64,000 nt of DNA from Pseudotamlana haliotis (GTDB lineage Bacteria; Bacteroidota; Bacteroidia; Flavobacteriales; Flavobacteriaceae). Below are positions 48,375 to 58,500 of the stretch, piece by piece. A program made the position numbers and the translations under genes. The notes beneath the pieces were generated by a model, which was not told where the DNA came from, did no database searches, and saw only the letters and a program-made list of their open reading frames with translations. The stretch covers positions 314,941 to 378,940 of the forward strand of contig NZ_WAAT01000050.1 in the NCBI RefSeq assembly GCF_008806375.1. Direction: 5' to 3'. Numbering within the stretch: position 1 is the stretch's first letter; each line of letters begins with the position of its first letter.

Positions 48375-49367
48375 ATGAGTAAGAATAAAAATATAAACGA
48401 AACAAAATATCTAGATAAAAATGTGATACACCTGTTTCTTTTAGTACTATTTGCTTCAGGAACGGCTTTGGGTTATAAAGTTTATACCGATGTGCCATGT
48501 GAACAAATAACTATGGATATTCATGCAAAATCATATCGGGTAGGCGAATTAATAAAATTTACGGACCTCACTGAACAAGGCGAACACTGGGCGTGGGATT
48601 TTGGAGATCATTCAGCAATTTCTAATAAAAGGAATGCCTTGCATATCTATGCTAAACCGGGAACATATGAAGTGAACCTTAAAGTGAATCATACCTGTGA
48701 AAGCACAAGGTCTATAGTGATTAAAGAGAAAGCGTTCGTTTTAGACCCAAGTAAAATCCCTAATTTGGTGGTGCCTGATAGCATTACTGCTGGTCAGAAG
48801 TTTATAGTATCTGATAGTACTAGTGGAGCCTATAGTTGGGAATGGCGTTTTGGTGAAACTGCCAAGGCAAATGCTATAACACAAAGCGCTGAATATACTT
48901 ATACTGAATACGGTTTAAAAACGATTACTCTAGTGGTTAATGGTGATACAAAACATATGGCTAAAAAACGTATTCGAGTTTTTCCTAAACCAGACGAAGA
49001 AGAAACCCCTGTAGAGCGTATTACAGCAAAACCGCGGGAAATAGGTTGGGACATTCCTTATGAACCTGTTGTTGATGAAGAAGAAGAAACTCCAGAGAAA
49101 GTCATTCCTTATATAAGTGATATGGATTTTACAGAAGCCCTTTTAAAACTTGCCGATAAAGAGATTACTGAAAAGAATTTTGAGGTGTATTTCTGTGGAA
49201 ACATCAATAAAACCATTGTTGTAGATGGTAAAAACACCAGTTTTTTAGCCTTTTGTCAGAAAATTAGAGGAAAGAATATAAAAATAAAACGATTAGCCAT
49301 TTTTAGAATTGAAGGTTCTAATTGTATTGAGAATATAAACCTAGAATATAACAGAAAGATCTTTTAA
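48375..49367 (+). CDS. Membrane-anchored PKD-domain T6SS component (TssP candidate)
   Basis: A 330-residue protein with one N-terminal transmembrane helix (about 17-35) and a periplasmic part of two PKD-type Ig modules (about 55-120, with WAWDFGDHSAISN and YAKPGTYEVNL; about 135-200, with WEWRFGETA and YTEYGLKTITLVV). A Pro/Glu-rich linker (about 205-240) and a compact C-terminal domain of about 90 residues follow. Position between tssF and tssK, with 2-13 bp spacers, ties it to the T6SS. In subtype iii systems TssN-TssR replace the TssJLM membrane complex; this could be TssP, but I assign that only by position and topology. Confidence 0.6.
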   Translation: MSKNKNINETKYLDKNVIHLFLLVLFASGTALGYKVYTDVPCEQITMDIHAKSYRVGELIKFTDLTEQGEHWAWDFGDHSAISNKRNALHIYAKPGTYEVNLKVNHTCESTRSIVIKEKAFVLDPSKIPNLVVPDSITAGQKFIVSDSTSGAYSWEWRFGETAKANAITQSAEYTYTEYGLKTITLVVNGDTKHMAKKRIRVFPKPDEEETPVERITAKPREIGWDIPYEPVVDEEEETPEKVIPYISDMDFTEALLKLADKEITEKNFEVYFCGNINKTIVVDGKNTSFLAFCQKIRGKNIKIKRLAIFRIEGSNCIENINLEYNRKIF

Positions 49368-49369
49368 AT

Positions 49370-50518
49370 ATGAACTATAAACACAGGGTAAATTGGGTTG
49401 ATGGTATGAAAATCAATAAAGATCACTTTATAGGTTTTGAGGATGCCATGATGCAGCAATTTGCAAGCATACAAAGCTCTTATGTCCATCATAACAATTA
49501 TGGTTTAATACCTGGTATTGAAAATCAAGATAAGTCTGTTGATCTAACTGTCTCAATCGACGGGCAAGAAAGTATTCACGTCGTGATAAATAGATGTATG
49601 GCAGTTACTTTAGGCGGGTATCAAATAACAATCAATGATAAGGTTAATGACTATTTAAGTCAGTCGGGACAACTTATTAAAAACGAATTCGATTTTCTTA
49701 AAACAGAGGGTGCTTATTACGTAGTCGTGTCTGTTAATCCGTATAATCGTGTGTCTATTGGTTATGCCGACCCAAATGAAACGCCTGCAAGAAAACCTTA
49801 TGTAATTAGCGGCTATCAAATTTCATTACAGCCAGAAAGTCAAGTGCAAAATCATGAAATAGGGGAAAATAGTATGGTTCTGGCTAAAGTGATTTCAGAT
49901 GGCAGTCATGTGGATCTTGTGGATGATTTTATACCACCTTGTACTTCCATGCAAAGTCATCCTGATTTGAATCACGCCTATAATGAAATAGGAAGTTTTT
50001 TCAATAGCATAGAATTTTATTGTACATCAGTTATTCAAAAAATACATCAGAAGAAGCAAACCAATGAACTCGCTAAAATGGTACGCGTCTTAGCGCTTGA
50101 TATACTCACTTATTTAAGAGGTGCAATACCTACCTATAGAATTAATGATAAATATGGTTCGCCAGTTGAAATGATTATTAAACTCATGAGCTTGGCACGA
50201 ACCATCAAAGGGAGCTTAGATTTACACGCAGGAACGGGTAAAGAAAATCTACTCAATTATTTAACAAATTGGTGTGATGTGAATCAAGGTGCTTTTGAAA
50301 ATGTACTCGATGAGATGATTCATTTGGAGTATGTGCATCATGATGTTAATGAAGCCCTTCAAAAAGTAACTTCTTTTACGGCGCTTATGAATGCCTTATT
50401 TAAAAAGCTGAATGAATTGGAATATATAGGGAAGAAATCAGACTCTAATATTTTTGTAAAAGAAGATGTCGTTACTCAAGAACCAGTGAAAAAACGACGT
50501 CGTTTCTTCATGGAATAA
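49370..50518 (+). CDS. tssK: T6SS baseplate-membrane linker TssK
   Basis: A 382-residue cytosolic protein that connects the baseplate to the membrane complex. The N-terminus VNWVDGMKINKDHFIGFEDA has the W-x-x-GM-x(4)-HF pattern conserved in TssK (receptor-binding-protein-like shoulder domain). The middle and C-terminal parts are helical. It starts 2 bp after the PKD gene. Ends with a basic tail (KKRRRF). Confidence 0.85.
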   Translation: MNYKHRVNWVDGMKINKDHFIGFEDAMMQQFASIQSSYVHHNNYGLIPGIENQDKSVDLTVSIDGQESIHVVINRCMAVTLGGYQITINDKVNDYLSQSGQLIKNEFDFLKTEGAYYVVVSVNPYNRVSIGYADPNETPARKPYVISGYQISLQPESQVQNHEIGENSMVLAKVISDGSHVDLVDDFIPPCTSMQSHPDLNHAYNEIGSFFNSIEFYCTSVIQKIHQKKQTNELAKMVRVLALDILTYLRGAIPTYRINDKYGSPVEMIIKLMSLARTIKGSLDLHAGTGKENLLNYLTNWCDVNQGAFENVLDEMIHLEYVHHDVNEALQKVTSFTALMNALFKKLNELEYIGKKSDSNIFVKEDVVTQEPVKKRRRFFME

Positions 50519-50549
50519 ACTCAAAATAATTACTTTAAAATCACCTACA

Positions 50550-51059
50550 ATGAAACCCGAAAATATCAAAGCACGCCGTTCTAGTTTTATTAAATTTTTG
50601 CTCTTATTTATCTTAACCACGACCATTATCGTTGTGGCTGTATTTTTCAACTTTAGAGTCCCTCAAAAGGAAAACGCCTTATTAAAAGAACGGGCCAAAA
50701 ACGTAGAGCGCGAAATGGCTTATCAAAAAGAATTTGCAACGGAAGTTATGGGCTTACAGGCTATGATAGACTCCTTGGATACACCAGGGCAAAATCTACC
50801 ATTTACTAATACTTTAATACATAGTAAATTGGCCGATTTGCAAAGTTCGATTCCTCGGAAAGACTCGACGTATCGCTACAACATGTATACAGGCATTATT
50901 GAAACTTTAGTGGATTTACAAGCCACAAAAAACGAGCTCCATAGTTTGGATGATGCTAAAGCCCGTATCGCTGAGTACAAGGCTGTTTTAGCCCAAACAA
51001 GAAATGAACTAGAACAAACTAAACGCGACCTTGATATTTTGAGAATTTCAAGAAACTAA
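50550..51059 (+). CDS. tssO: T6SS transmembrane protein TssO
   Basis: A 169-residue protein with one N-terminal transmembrane helix (about 13-33) followed by an entirely helical, coiled-coil periplasmic part (residues about 38-165, with a Pro/Gly break near 80-85). Size, topology and location between tssK and vgrG match TssO of subtype iii systems, part of the Bacteroidota-specific TssNOPQR membrane complex. The family name is assigned from topology and context. Confidence 0.65.
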   Translation: MKPENIKARRSSFIKFLLLFILTTTIIVVAVFFNFRVPQKENALLKERAKNVEREMAYQKEFATEVMGLQAMIDSLDTPGQNLPFTNTLIHSKLADLQSSIPRKDSTYRYNMYTGIIETLVDLQATKNELHSLDDAKARIAEYKAVLAQTRNELEQTKRDLDILRISRN

Positions 51060-51088
51060 AAGAACCTTTAATCAAACGTGAATATATT

Positions 51089-52915
51089 ATGGCACTACAA
51101 TCAGTTACAGAGATTTATATTGGCGATACAGCCATAAATGCTTTTAAGAGTTTTAATTTAATTCAAAATATAAACGCTCATCATGAATTAAGACTGGAAT
51201 GCAGAACCGATGTATTGGAAACGATTAGTGGTGAAATTGCCAATACCTCAAAAAAATATTTAGGAGAGGTTTTAACTTTGAAAGTGTCTTCCTTAACAGC
51301 ATATTCAGCTTATAAAGTTTTAGAGTTTAAAGGTGTTGTCACTTCGGTGTCCAATAAAAGAGGGCGAAATAGCGAACATATTGTCCTGATAAAGGCTCAA
51401 AGTCCGACGATTTTATGTGATGATGGTCCGCATTATAATTCATATTTAAATCAGAGTTTATCTGATGTGTTGTCTGATACATTAGATGGTTACGATACGG
51501 CTAAATTGAGTGCTAAAATCAATCCGAGAAATGCTGCACCAATACCTTATACCGTACAGCATCATGAAAGCAATTGGGGGTATATGAGTCGATTGGCGAT
51601 GCAATATAGTGAGTGGTTGTTTTATAACGGAAAGCAGCTCGTTTTTGGAACGCCAGAAAACGGTGAGGATATCGTGCTTACTTATGGTCATGACCTACAA
51701 GGCTTCTCATTAGATTTAGTACCGCTACCAAATAAATTCAATTATTTTACTCAAGATTATCTTACGGACGAAAAACACGAGGTTAAAACAGATGACATTA
51801 ACACCGGAGCTAGTGGTTACCACGGTTTTGTTAGCGAGCGCAGTGCTGTTTTGTATGCCAAAGAAACTCAGGTTTTAGTGAATGATTTAGATGTTACTGA
51901 TTTGAAGCAACGTATGGATACCCAAACTGAGCTTCAGAAAAAAGCTGTAGAAAGCCAACAGGTATGGTTGAGAGGTGAAAGTGATAACCCTGGTGTAGGA
52001 ATAGGTGAAATTATTGAAATCAAAGATGAGCATGGAAGTCATGGTAGGTTTCGTGTCATTAGCGTAGGGCACTCTAATAATGAAAATGGCCAGTATCGAA
52101 ATACTTTTGAAGGGTTAAGTGCAGATATAGATGTCTTTCCAGATACCAATTTTGAAGCGACTCCAAGAAGTAGCACACAAACCGCTGTAGTGGTTGAAAA
52201 TGTAGACCCAGATGCCTTGTCACGTATTAAAGTGCAGTTTCCTTGGCAACAAATAACAGGAGAAAGCACACCCTGGATTCGCATGGTAAAGCCTCATGCT
52301 GGTAGTGAAAAAGGTTTTCATTTTATCCCTGAAATAGGCGAGGAGGTTTTAGTAGGCTTTCAAGGTGGTAATGCTGAACGTCCTTATGTTTTGGGAAGCT
52401 TGTACCATGGCAGCATGAAAGCAGAATCATGGAAAACAGATGCCAATGATATTAAAGCCATTCGTACCCGTAGCGGACATACCATTGAATTGAATGATAC
52501 TGATGGTGCTGAAAAAATTAATATTTACGATAACAAAGGCAGTATCATTACTTTTGATACTCAGGAGAAATCGCTGTACATTACGGCGACTGAAAATTTA
52601 GAATTTCAGGCTAAAAATATTAAAATAACTGCGGAAGAAAACATCGCTTTGGAAGCGAAAGGTGATATCATAACAGCTTCAGAAGGTGATACATCAATAG
52701 TGGCTCAAGGAGATGCTAATCTTCAATCTGAAGGAGACGCCACAATAAGTAGTCAAGCTAGTATTACCCTTGAATCCACTAAAGATACTAGTGTAAAAGC
52801 ACAAAACATAACCACTGAAGCTCATGTATCTAACAAAACTAAAGGCCAACAAACTCAGATTCAAGGGCAGATTACGGCAGTTCAAGGGGCGTCAGGGAAA
52901 ATCGAAGTAATGTAG
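51089..52915 (+). CDS. vgrG: T6SS spike protein VgrG (TssI)
   Basis: A 608-residue trimeric spike. The N-terminal gp27-like region covers about 1-345 (including YTVQHHESNWGYMSRLAMQY), followed by a gp5 OB-fold (VDPDALSRIKVQFPWQQ; PWIRMVKPHAG; IPEIGEEVLVGFQGGN; PYVLGSLYHG). A beta-helix C-terminus of alternating short repeats (AEENIALEAKGD, STKDTSVKAQN) ends GKIEVM. No extra C-terminal effector domain, and no PAAR or effector/immunity gene follows; an unrelated nitrite reductase operon starts 255 bp later. Confidence 0.92.
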   Translation: MALQSVTEIYIGDTAINAFKSFNLIQNINAHHELRLECRTDVLETISGEIANTSKKYLGEVLTLKVSSLTAYSAYKVLEFKGVVTSVSNKRGRNSEHIVLIKAQSPTILCDDGPHYNSYLNQSLSDVLSDTLDGYDTAKLSAKINPRNAAPIPYTVQHHESNWGYMSRLAMQYSEWLFYNGKQLVFGTPENGEDIVLTYGHDLQGFSLDLVPLPNKFNYFTQDYLTDEKHEVKTDDINTGASGYHGFVSERSAVLYAKETQVLVNDLDVTDLKQRMDTQTELQKKAVESQQVWLRGESDNPGVGIGEIIEIKDEHGSHGRFRVISVGHSNNENGQYRNTFEGLSADIDVFPDTNFEATPRSSTQTAVVVENVDPDALSRIKVQFPWQQITGESTPWIRMVKPHAGSEKGFHFIPEIGEEVLVGFQGGNAERPYVLGSLYHGSMKAESWKTDANDIKAIRTRSGHTIELNDTDGAEKINIYDNKGSIITFDTQEKSLYITATENLEFQAKNIKITAEENIALEAKGDIITASEGDTSIVAQGDANLQSEGDATISSQASITLESTKDTSVKAQNITTEAHVSNKTKGQQTQIQGQITAVQGASGKIEVM

Positions 52916-53170
52916 TTGGTTAGGTATTTTTTGAAGTTGAGAATTTTTGTTTTAACGTACTTTATAAGTAAGTAATTAAAAACGATTCTTGATTAGCTTA
53001 ATTTTGAAGATTTTTACCTCCTTAAGGTTTGAGTACATATAGAAATTAGTTAAATTTAACATAAATTAACAAGAGTGATTTTAGACACCTCCTTAATTCT
53101 TTAGTTAGAACGGTTGATGTTTGTAAAAATTAAAGTGCTTGTTTAAGTTAATTTCTAGTCAACGAAAGAG

Positions 53171-53767
53171 ATGCTTAATAAGAATATTTTTCCTCCTAAA
53201 AACTCCAAATGGCGCACCACGGCAGTGTTCTTGATTGCCGTGCTTATTGGTTTAGGGCTTTTTATGGCTAGGGAATCCAAAATAGTTTCTTATATGTCTG
53301 ATGATCCTCAGGCTTGTGTAAATTGTCATGTAATGACTCCAGTTTACAACAGTTGGATGCATAGCTCACATCGCGAGTGGGCCAACTGTAATGATTGTCA
53401 TGTTCCTCACGATAACGTTTTTAATAAATATTATTTTAAAGCTAAAGATGGTTTGTATCATGCTTCGGTATTTACCATGCGTGCCGAACCTGATGTGATT
53501 GAAATGAAAGAAGCTTCTCAAGAAGTGGTTCAAAGCAATTGTATTCGTTGTCATGTTCAGCAGGTCACTCAGGTAAAATATGATGGCTGGATTGAAGGAC
53601 ACCGTGAAAATAGAACCGGCCGTCAATGTTGGAGTTGTCATAAACAGGTACCACACGGTAAAGTTCATGGCTTGTCAACTATAAAATTTAATATAGCACC
53701 TATACCTACAGATCGCGAAGATGAACTTGTTATTCCTGAGTGGATGCAAGAGCAGATTAAAGAATAA
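53171..53767 (+). CDS. nrfH: Cytochrome c nitrite reductase small subunit NrfH
   Basis: Membrane-anchored tetraheme quinol dehydrogenase that passes electrons from menaquinol to NrfA. One N-terminal transmembrane helix (about 17-34) precedes four heme-binding motifs: CVNCH (residues 49-53), CNDCH, CIRCH and CWSCH. The 198-residue length fits the NapC/NrfH family. nrfA follows after 14 bp. Confidence 0.95.
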   Translation: MLNKNIFPPKNSKWRTTAVFLIAVLIGLGLFMARESKIVSYMSDDPQACVNCHVMTPVYNSWMHSSHREWANCNDCHVPHDNVFNKYYFKAKDGLYHASVFTMRAEPDVIEMKEASQEVVQSNCIRCHVQQVTQVKYDGWIEGHRENRTGRQCWSCHKQVPHGKVHGLSTIKFNIAPIPTDREDELVIPEWMQEQIKE

Positions 53768-53781
53768 TAAAATTACAGCAG

Positions 53782-55278
53782 ATGAAAAACAAAGTCTTAT
53801 TTATCGTAACCATTATTGTCGTTTTTCTTTTGGGGCTTTTGGCCTCAAGTATTGTGAATAGAAAATCTGAAGCCAGGTATAAATATGTACCTCAGGTTAA
53901 TATCGCTGAAAACGAACCGAGAAATGAAGTCTGGGGAGAGAATTTTCCTTTAGAGTACCAGTCTTACATGCAAACTTTAGATACTACTTTTGCTTCTATG
54001 CAAGGTGGTTCGGTCATGCGTGATGTACTTGAAGAAGACCCTAACCTTGTGATATTATTTGCTGGATATGCTTTTTCTAAGGAGTATAACCAAGGTCGTG
54101 GTCATGCTTATGCCATTGAAGATGTTCGTAATATTTTAAGAACAGGTGGGCCTAAGGGTGAAGGTGACGGGCCAATGCCTTCTACATGTTGGACCTGTAA
54201 AAGTCCAGATGTACCGCGTTTAATGAATGAAATTGGTGTGGCTGAATTTTATAGCGGAAAATGGGCAGATAAAGGTGCCGAAATTGTAAACCCTATTGGT
54301 TGTGCCGATTGTCATAATCCAGAAACCATGAAACTACGCATTACCAGACCAGCGCTTGTTGAAGCTTTTGATGCTATGGGTAAAGATATCAACCAGGCTA
54401 CTCATAATGAAATGCGTTCCTTAGTTTGTGCCCAGTGTCACGTAGAGTATTATTTTAATAAAAATTTACCAGGAAAAGAAGGGGTGCCTTATTTAGTGTT
54501 CCCATGGGAAAATGGTACAACCGTGGAAGACATGGAAGATTACTATGACAATATTGAGTTTTCAGATTGGACACACCAGTTAAGTAAAACACCAATGTTG
54601 AAAGCACAACATCCAGGCTACGAAACCTTCACAACAGGGGTTCATGCCGATCGTGGCGTATCTTGTGCCGATTGTCATATGCCATATAAAAGTGAAGGCG
54701 GACAAAAATTTACAGACCACCATATCCAGTCACCTTTAAATAATACTTCAAATGCATGTCAGGTTTGTCATAGAGAGGAATCTAGCAAGCTTATCGCGAA
54801 TGTGTATGACCGTCAAAGAAAAGCGACTGAAAATCGTTTGAAATTAGAAGCACTATTAGTTAAGGCACACGTTGAAGCTAAAAAATGCTGGGATTTAGGG
54901 GCTACCGAAGAACAAATGAAGCCTATCTTAATCGATATTCGTCACGGACAATGGCGTTGGGATTATTCGGCAGCAGCTCATGGTGCTTCATTCCACTCGC
55001 CAGTTGAAACGGCAAGAGTTATTGGTGGTGGTTTAGTGATTGCTCAAGAAGCTCGTGTTAAATTAGCACGATTATTAGCTGAATTGGGTCATAATAGTCC
55101 TGTAGAAATGCCTGATATTTCAACCAAGGAAAAAGCCCAAGAATATATTGGTTTAGATATGGATAAATTAAGAGCTGAAAAAGAAGCCTTTAAAAAGAAC
55201 TTGTTACCTAAATGGCTTGAGGAGGCTAAAGAACGTGAATCAAAAATGCCAATAAATGCGGTTTCTACAGCCAATTAA
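53782..55278 (+). CDS. nrfA: Cytochrome c nitrite reductase catalytic subunit NrfA
   Basis: Periplasmic pentaheme ammonia-forming nitrite reductase. The diagnostic active-site heme motif CWTCK, with Lys as axial ligand, is at residues 136-140. Four further motifs are CADCH, CAQCH, CADCH and CQVCH. An uncleaved or cleavable N-terminal hydrophobic helix (about 5-22) targets it to the periplasm. The length of 498 residues is normal. Forms an operon with nrfH and, after about 257 bp, a cytochrome maturation gene. Confidence 0.96.
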   Translation: MKNKVLFIVTIIVVFLLGLLASSIVNRKSEARYKYVPQVNIAENEPRNEVWGENFPLEYQSYMQTLDTTFASMQGGSVMRDVLEEDPNLVILFAGYAFSKEYNQGRGHAYAIEDVRNILRTGGPKGEGDGPMPSTCWTCKSPDVPRLMNEIGVAEFYSGKWADKGAEIVNPIGCADCHNPETMKLRITRPALVEAFDAMGKDINQATHNEMRSLVCAQCHVEYYFNKNLPGKEGVPYLVFPWENGTTVEDMEDYYDNIEFSDWTHQLSKTPMLKAQHPGYETFTTGVHADRGVSCADCHMPYKSEGGQKFTDHHIQSPLNNTSNACQVCHREESSKLIANVYDRQRKATENRLKLEALLVKAHVEAKKCWDLGATEEQMKPILIDIRHGQWRWDYSAAAHGASFHSPVETARVIGGGLVIAQEARVKLARLLAELGHNSPVEMPDISTKEKAQEYIGLDMDKLRAEKEAFKKNLLPKWLEEAKERESKMPINAVSTAN

Positions 55279-55310
55279 AAATCAATATTAATTTCGTAAA
55301 ATATATTAGA

Positions 55311-55343
55311 AAAGATATCTTGTTTTTATAATAAGGTATCTTT
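55311..55343 (+). terminator. Possible weak terminator after nrfA
   Basis: An 11-bp stem with one G/U-type pair (AAAGATATCTT with AAGGTATCTTT) and an 11-base loop, 33 bp past the nrfA stop. Only a short T-poor tail follows, so termination would be partial, allowing some read-through into the maturation gene. Confidence 0.4.
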
Positions 55344-55535
55344 CCCTTTAATAACACCCATTTAATTGTATAAGTCGTATTTTTAATTTGAATTATATTT
55401 TTGTTCAGATGACATAGTAAAATTCAAGCATAGCAATAGCTACGGTTTTATTTTATATTGAAATATGAGCGAAACAGAAACAAATTATATGCGATATTAC
55501 ATGGTTAAAATGGCTTAAGCCGACCCTAAATTTAT

Positions 55536-58500
55536 ATGAATAAAATTTATCGCCTATTTGCTTCACCTGTATTAGCCGTAATACTTTTATTTGTTTTTGC
55601 AATATCTATGGCTACAGCCACTTTTGTAGAAAATGACTTCGGAACAGCTACGGCATGGAAAATGATTTATGATACTTGGTGGTTTGAAGTGGTCATGCTT
55701 GGTTTAGGACTTTGCTTTGTGATGAATATTTATAAGTATAAGTTGTGGCGATTGGAAAAATGGCCCTTGCTTATGTTTCATCTCGCCTTTATCATAATTC
55801 TATTAGGGGCAGGGATAACACGATATGCTTCTTATGGTGGAATCATGCGAATTAGAGAAGGTGCAAGTTCTAATATGATTATTTCTTCAGATAATTATTT
55901 GCATGTACATTTATCTAGCGGAAGCGAAAACAAAACACTTCGAAAGAAAATAAATTTTTCGCCACTAAGTAATAATAATTTTGAGTTGAATACCGATTTC
56001 ATCGGCAAAAAAGTTTCTGTGTCATATAATGAGTTTATCGCTGATGCCGTTCCCGAAATTGTTGATGGTGATCCCGACGGTAAACCATTCATTCAAATGG
56101 TCGTTTCTGCAGGAAATGGGCGAGAAACGGTTTTCTTAGAAAAAGGAGAAGTTGAGGCTATTGGTCAACATCAGCATAAAATTGGCTTTGAGGTCGAACA
56201 AGAGGGGGTTATTAATATAGAGGAAGAGGGTGGTGCTTTTCAAATCATTTCACCTAGAAATCTGAGCACTTTTGTTATGGCTACCGAAACTGCTGGTACT
56301 ATTGTGAAAGATAGTTTGTATACCATGAGTTTACGCACCTTGTACCGTGATGGTGATGCTTCTTTTGTGCCCTTGTCATACCACCCTAAAGCAAAAATTG
56401 GATTAGTAAGTGTTTCTGAAAAACCAAAAGATAACGATGAACAAAAAGATGATGCCTTGCTTGTTGATGTCCAAGTTGCCGAAAACACAGAAACCGCTAC
56501 CTTATTATATAGAGAAGGTTTTTTACCAACAACTCATGATGTTGAGGTAGGTAGTGTGAAAGTAACCCTGTCTTATGGTGCTGAACCTATAACTACACCA
56601 TTCTCCATAAAATTGAATGATTTTCAATTGGAGCGCTATCCAGGTTCTACGAGTCCGTCGGCTTACGCCAGTGAAGTTTCTGTAATTGACGGTGAAGATG
56701 TTATTCCATATCGTATTTATATGAATAATGTATTGGATTATGAAGGCTATCGATTTTTTCAAGCGAGCTATGATACCGATGAACTCGGAACGGTTTTAGC
56801 CGTAAATCACGATGCGCTCGGAACGAATATTACCTATTTAGGCTACTTTTTGATGACTATTGGCATGTTCTTCACCTTGTTTAGTAAAAATTCACGCTTC
56901 ACCTTAATAAATAGGAAACTGAAAAAACTGAAGTTAAAAACAGCAGCGGTTATTATTACTTTTCTGTGTAGTTCAATGTTTAGTTTTTCGCAGAATATAG
57001 CGCCTGAAATTACCATTCAAAGAATAGAACAGTTACGTGTTGATGAACAGCACGCTGAAATGTTTGGTAGATTAATGGTTCAAGATTTAGACGGACGCAT
57101 AAAACCAATGAATACTTTGGCCTCCGAGTTTCTTAGAAAACTAACACGCAAACCTTATTTTCTATTTACTCAAAATGACGAGCAAGTCAAATTCAATGCG
57201 AATCAAGCTTTTTTAGCCATGCAATCAGCTTCTAATATTTGGCAGTTTGTACCATTAATTAAAGTAGACGATGAAAAAGGGGGAAAGCTTTTTAGCAATT
57301 TAGAAATTAGTGAGGATGGTTTAGTGTCTTTTGTGGGCTTACTAGATGAAAATGGAAAATATCTTTTGGGTGAAGTTGTTGAAGAAGCCAATAAAAAGAA
57401 ACCTGCTGAACGCAATGAATTTGATAAAGAAGTTATAAAAGTTGATGAGCGCTTTAATATATTATATAATGTTTTTGCAGGAAACTATTTGAAAGTGTTT
57501 CCTAATAGTAATGATGATAATAACAAATGGCACAGTCAAACGCATGACTTTTCAGATTTCCCTGAGGAAGATGGGCAATTTGCTCAAAAAATAATTCCTA
57601 CCTATTATAATAATGTCAATAAAAAAGATTGGGTCGCGGCCAGTGAGAATTTGGAATACATCAAAACCTTTCAAGATATTCTAGGTAAAGAGATCATTCC
57701 ATCTCGAAAAAGGGTAGAAGCTGAGTTGTGGTATAATGAGCTCAATTTAAACTTTTGGCTTTTTCAAGTTTACTTTACTTTAGGCTTGGTGCTTTTAGTT
57801 TTAGCTTTATTTAAAATCTTTACTAAGAAGAGGCTAATTGATGTATTATGGGATATTAGTGTATTGCTAACGCTGGTAAGTTTTTTAGCTTTTACAGGAA
57901 ACATTATATTAAGATCGTATGTGGCACAGCATGCCCCTTGGAGCAACGGTTATGAAATGCTCGTTTTCGTGTCATGGGTATTATTATTGTGTGGTCTTTT
58001 ATCTTTTAGAAAATCTGATTTTGCTTTACCGTTGGCAACCTTGTTTTCTGGAGCTTTGTTATTTGTAAGTTATTTAGATTGGTTGAGTCCGGAAATCACC
58101 AATTTAATGCCGGTATTAAAATCGTATTGGTTAAAAATTCACGTAGCCACCATAGTAAGTAGTTATGCCCCTTTAGCTTTATCTGCAGTTTTAGGGTTTA
58201 TGGCTTTGATTTTAATGATTTTTAAAACGGAAAAAACGAAAAAAGCCATTGATATTAGAATCAAGGAACTGACTTATATAAATGAGATATCTATGACTAT
58301 AGGCTTGTTTGTTTTAGCCGTAGGAACTTTTTTAGGTGGCATTTGGGCTAATGAGTCTTGGGGCCGCTATTGGGCCTGGGATCCTAAGGAAACTTGGGCC
58401 CTTATTAGTATTATTGTTTATACGATTGTATTGCACTTACGTTTAATTCCTGTTTTGAAAAGCAACTATATACTAAATACAGCTAGCGTTTTTGCATTTG

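Noticed and set aside
43617..52915. Alternative reading as an extracellular contractile injection system or prophage tail
   Set aside because: ClpV, TssK, TssF, TssO, Hcp and VgrG together indicate a T6SS; there are no tail-fibre, tape-measure, AAA-type eCIS or phage head genes.
55465..55518. 17-codon ORF between nrfA and the CcsBA gene
   Set aside because: No ribosome-binding context, no conservation evidence and a length expected by chance.
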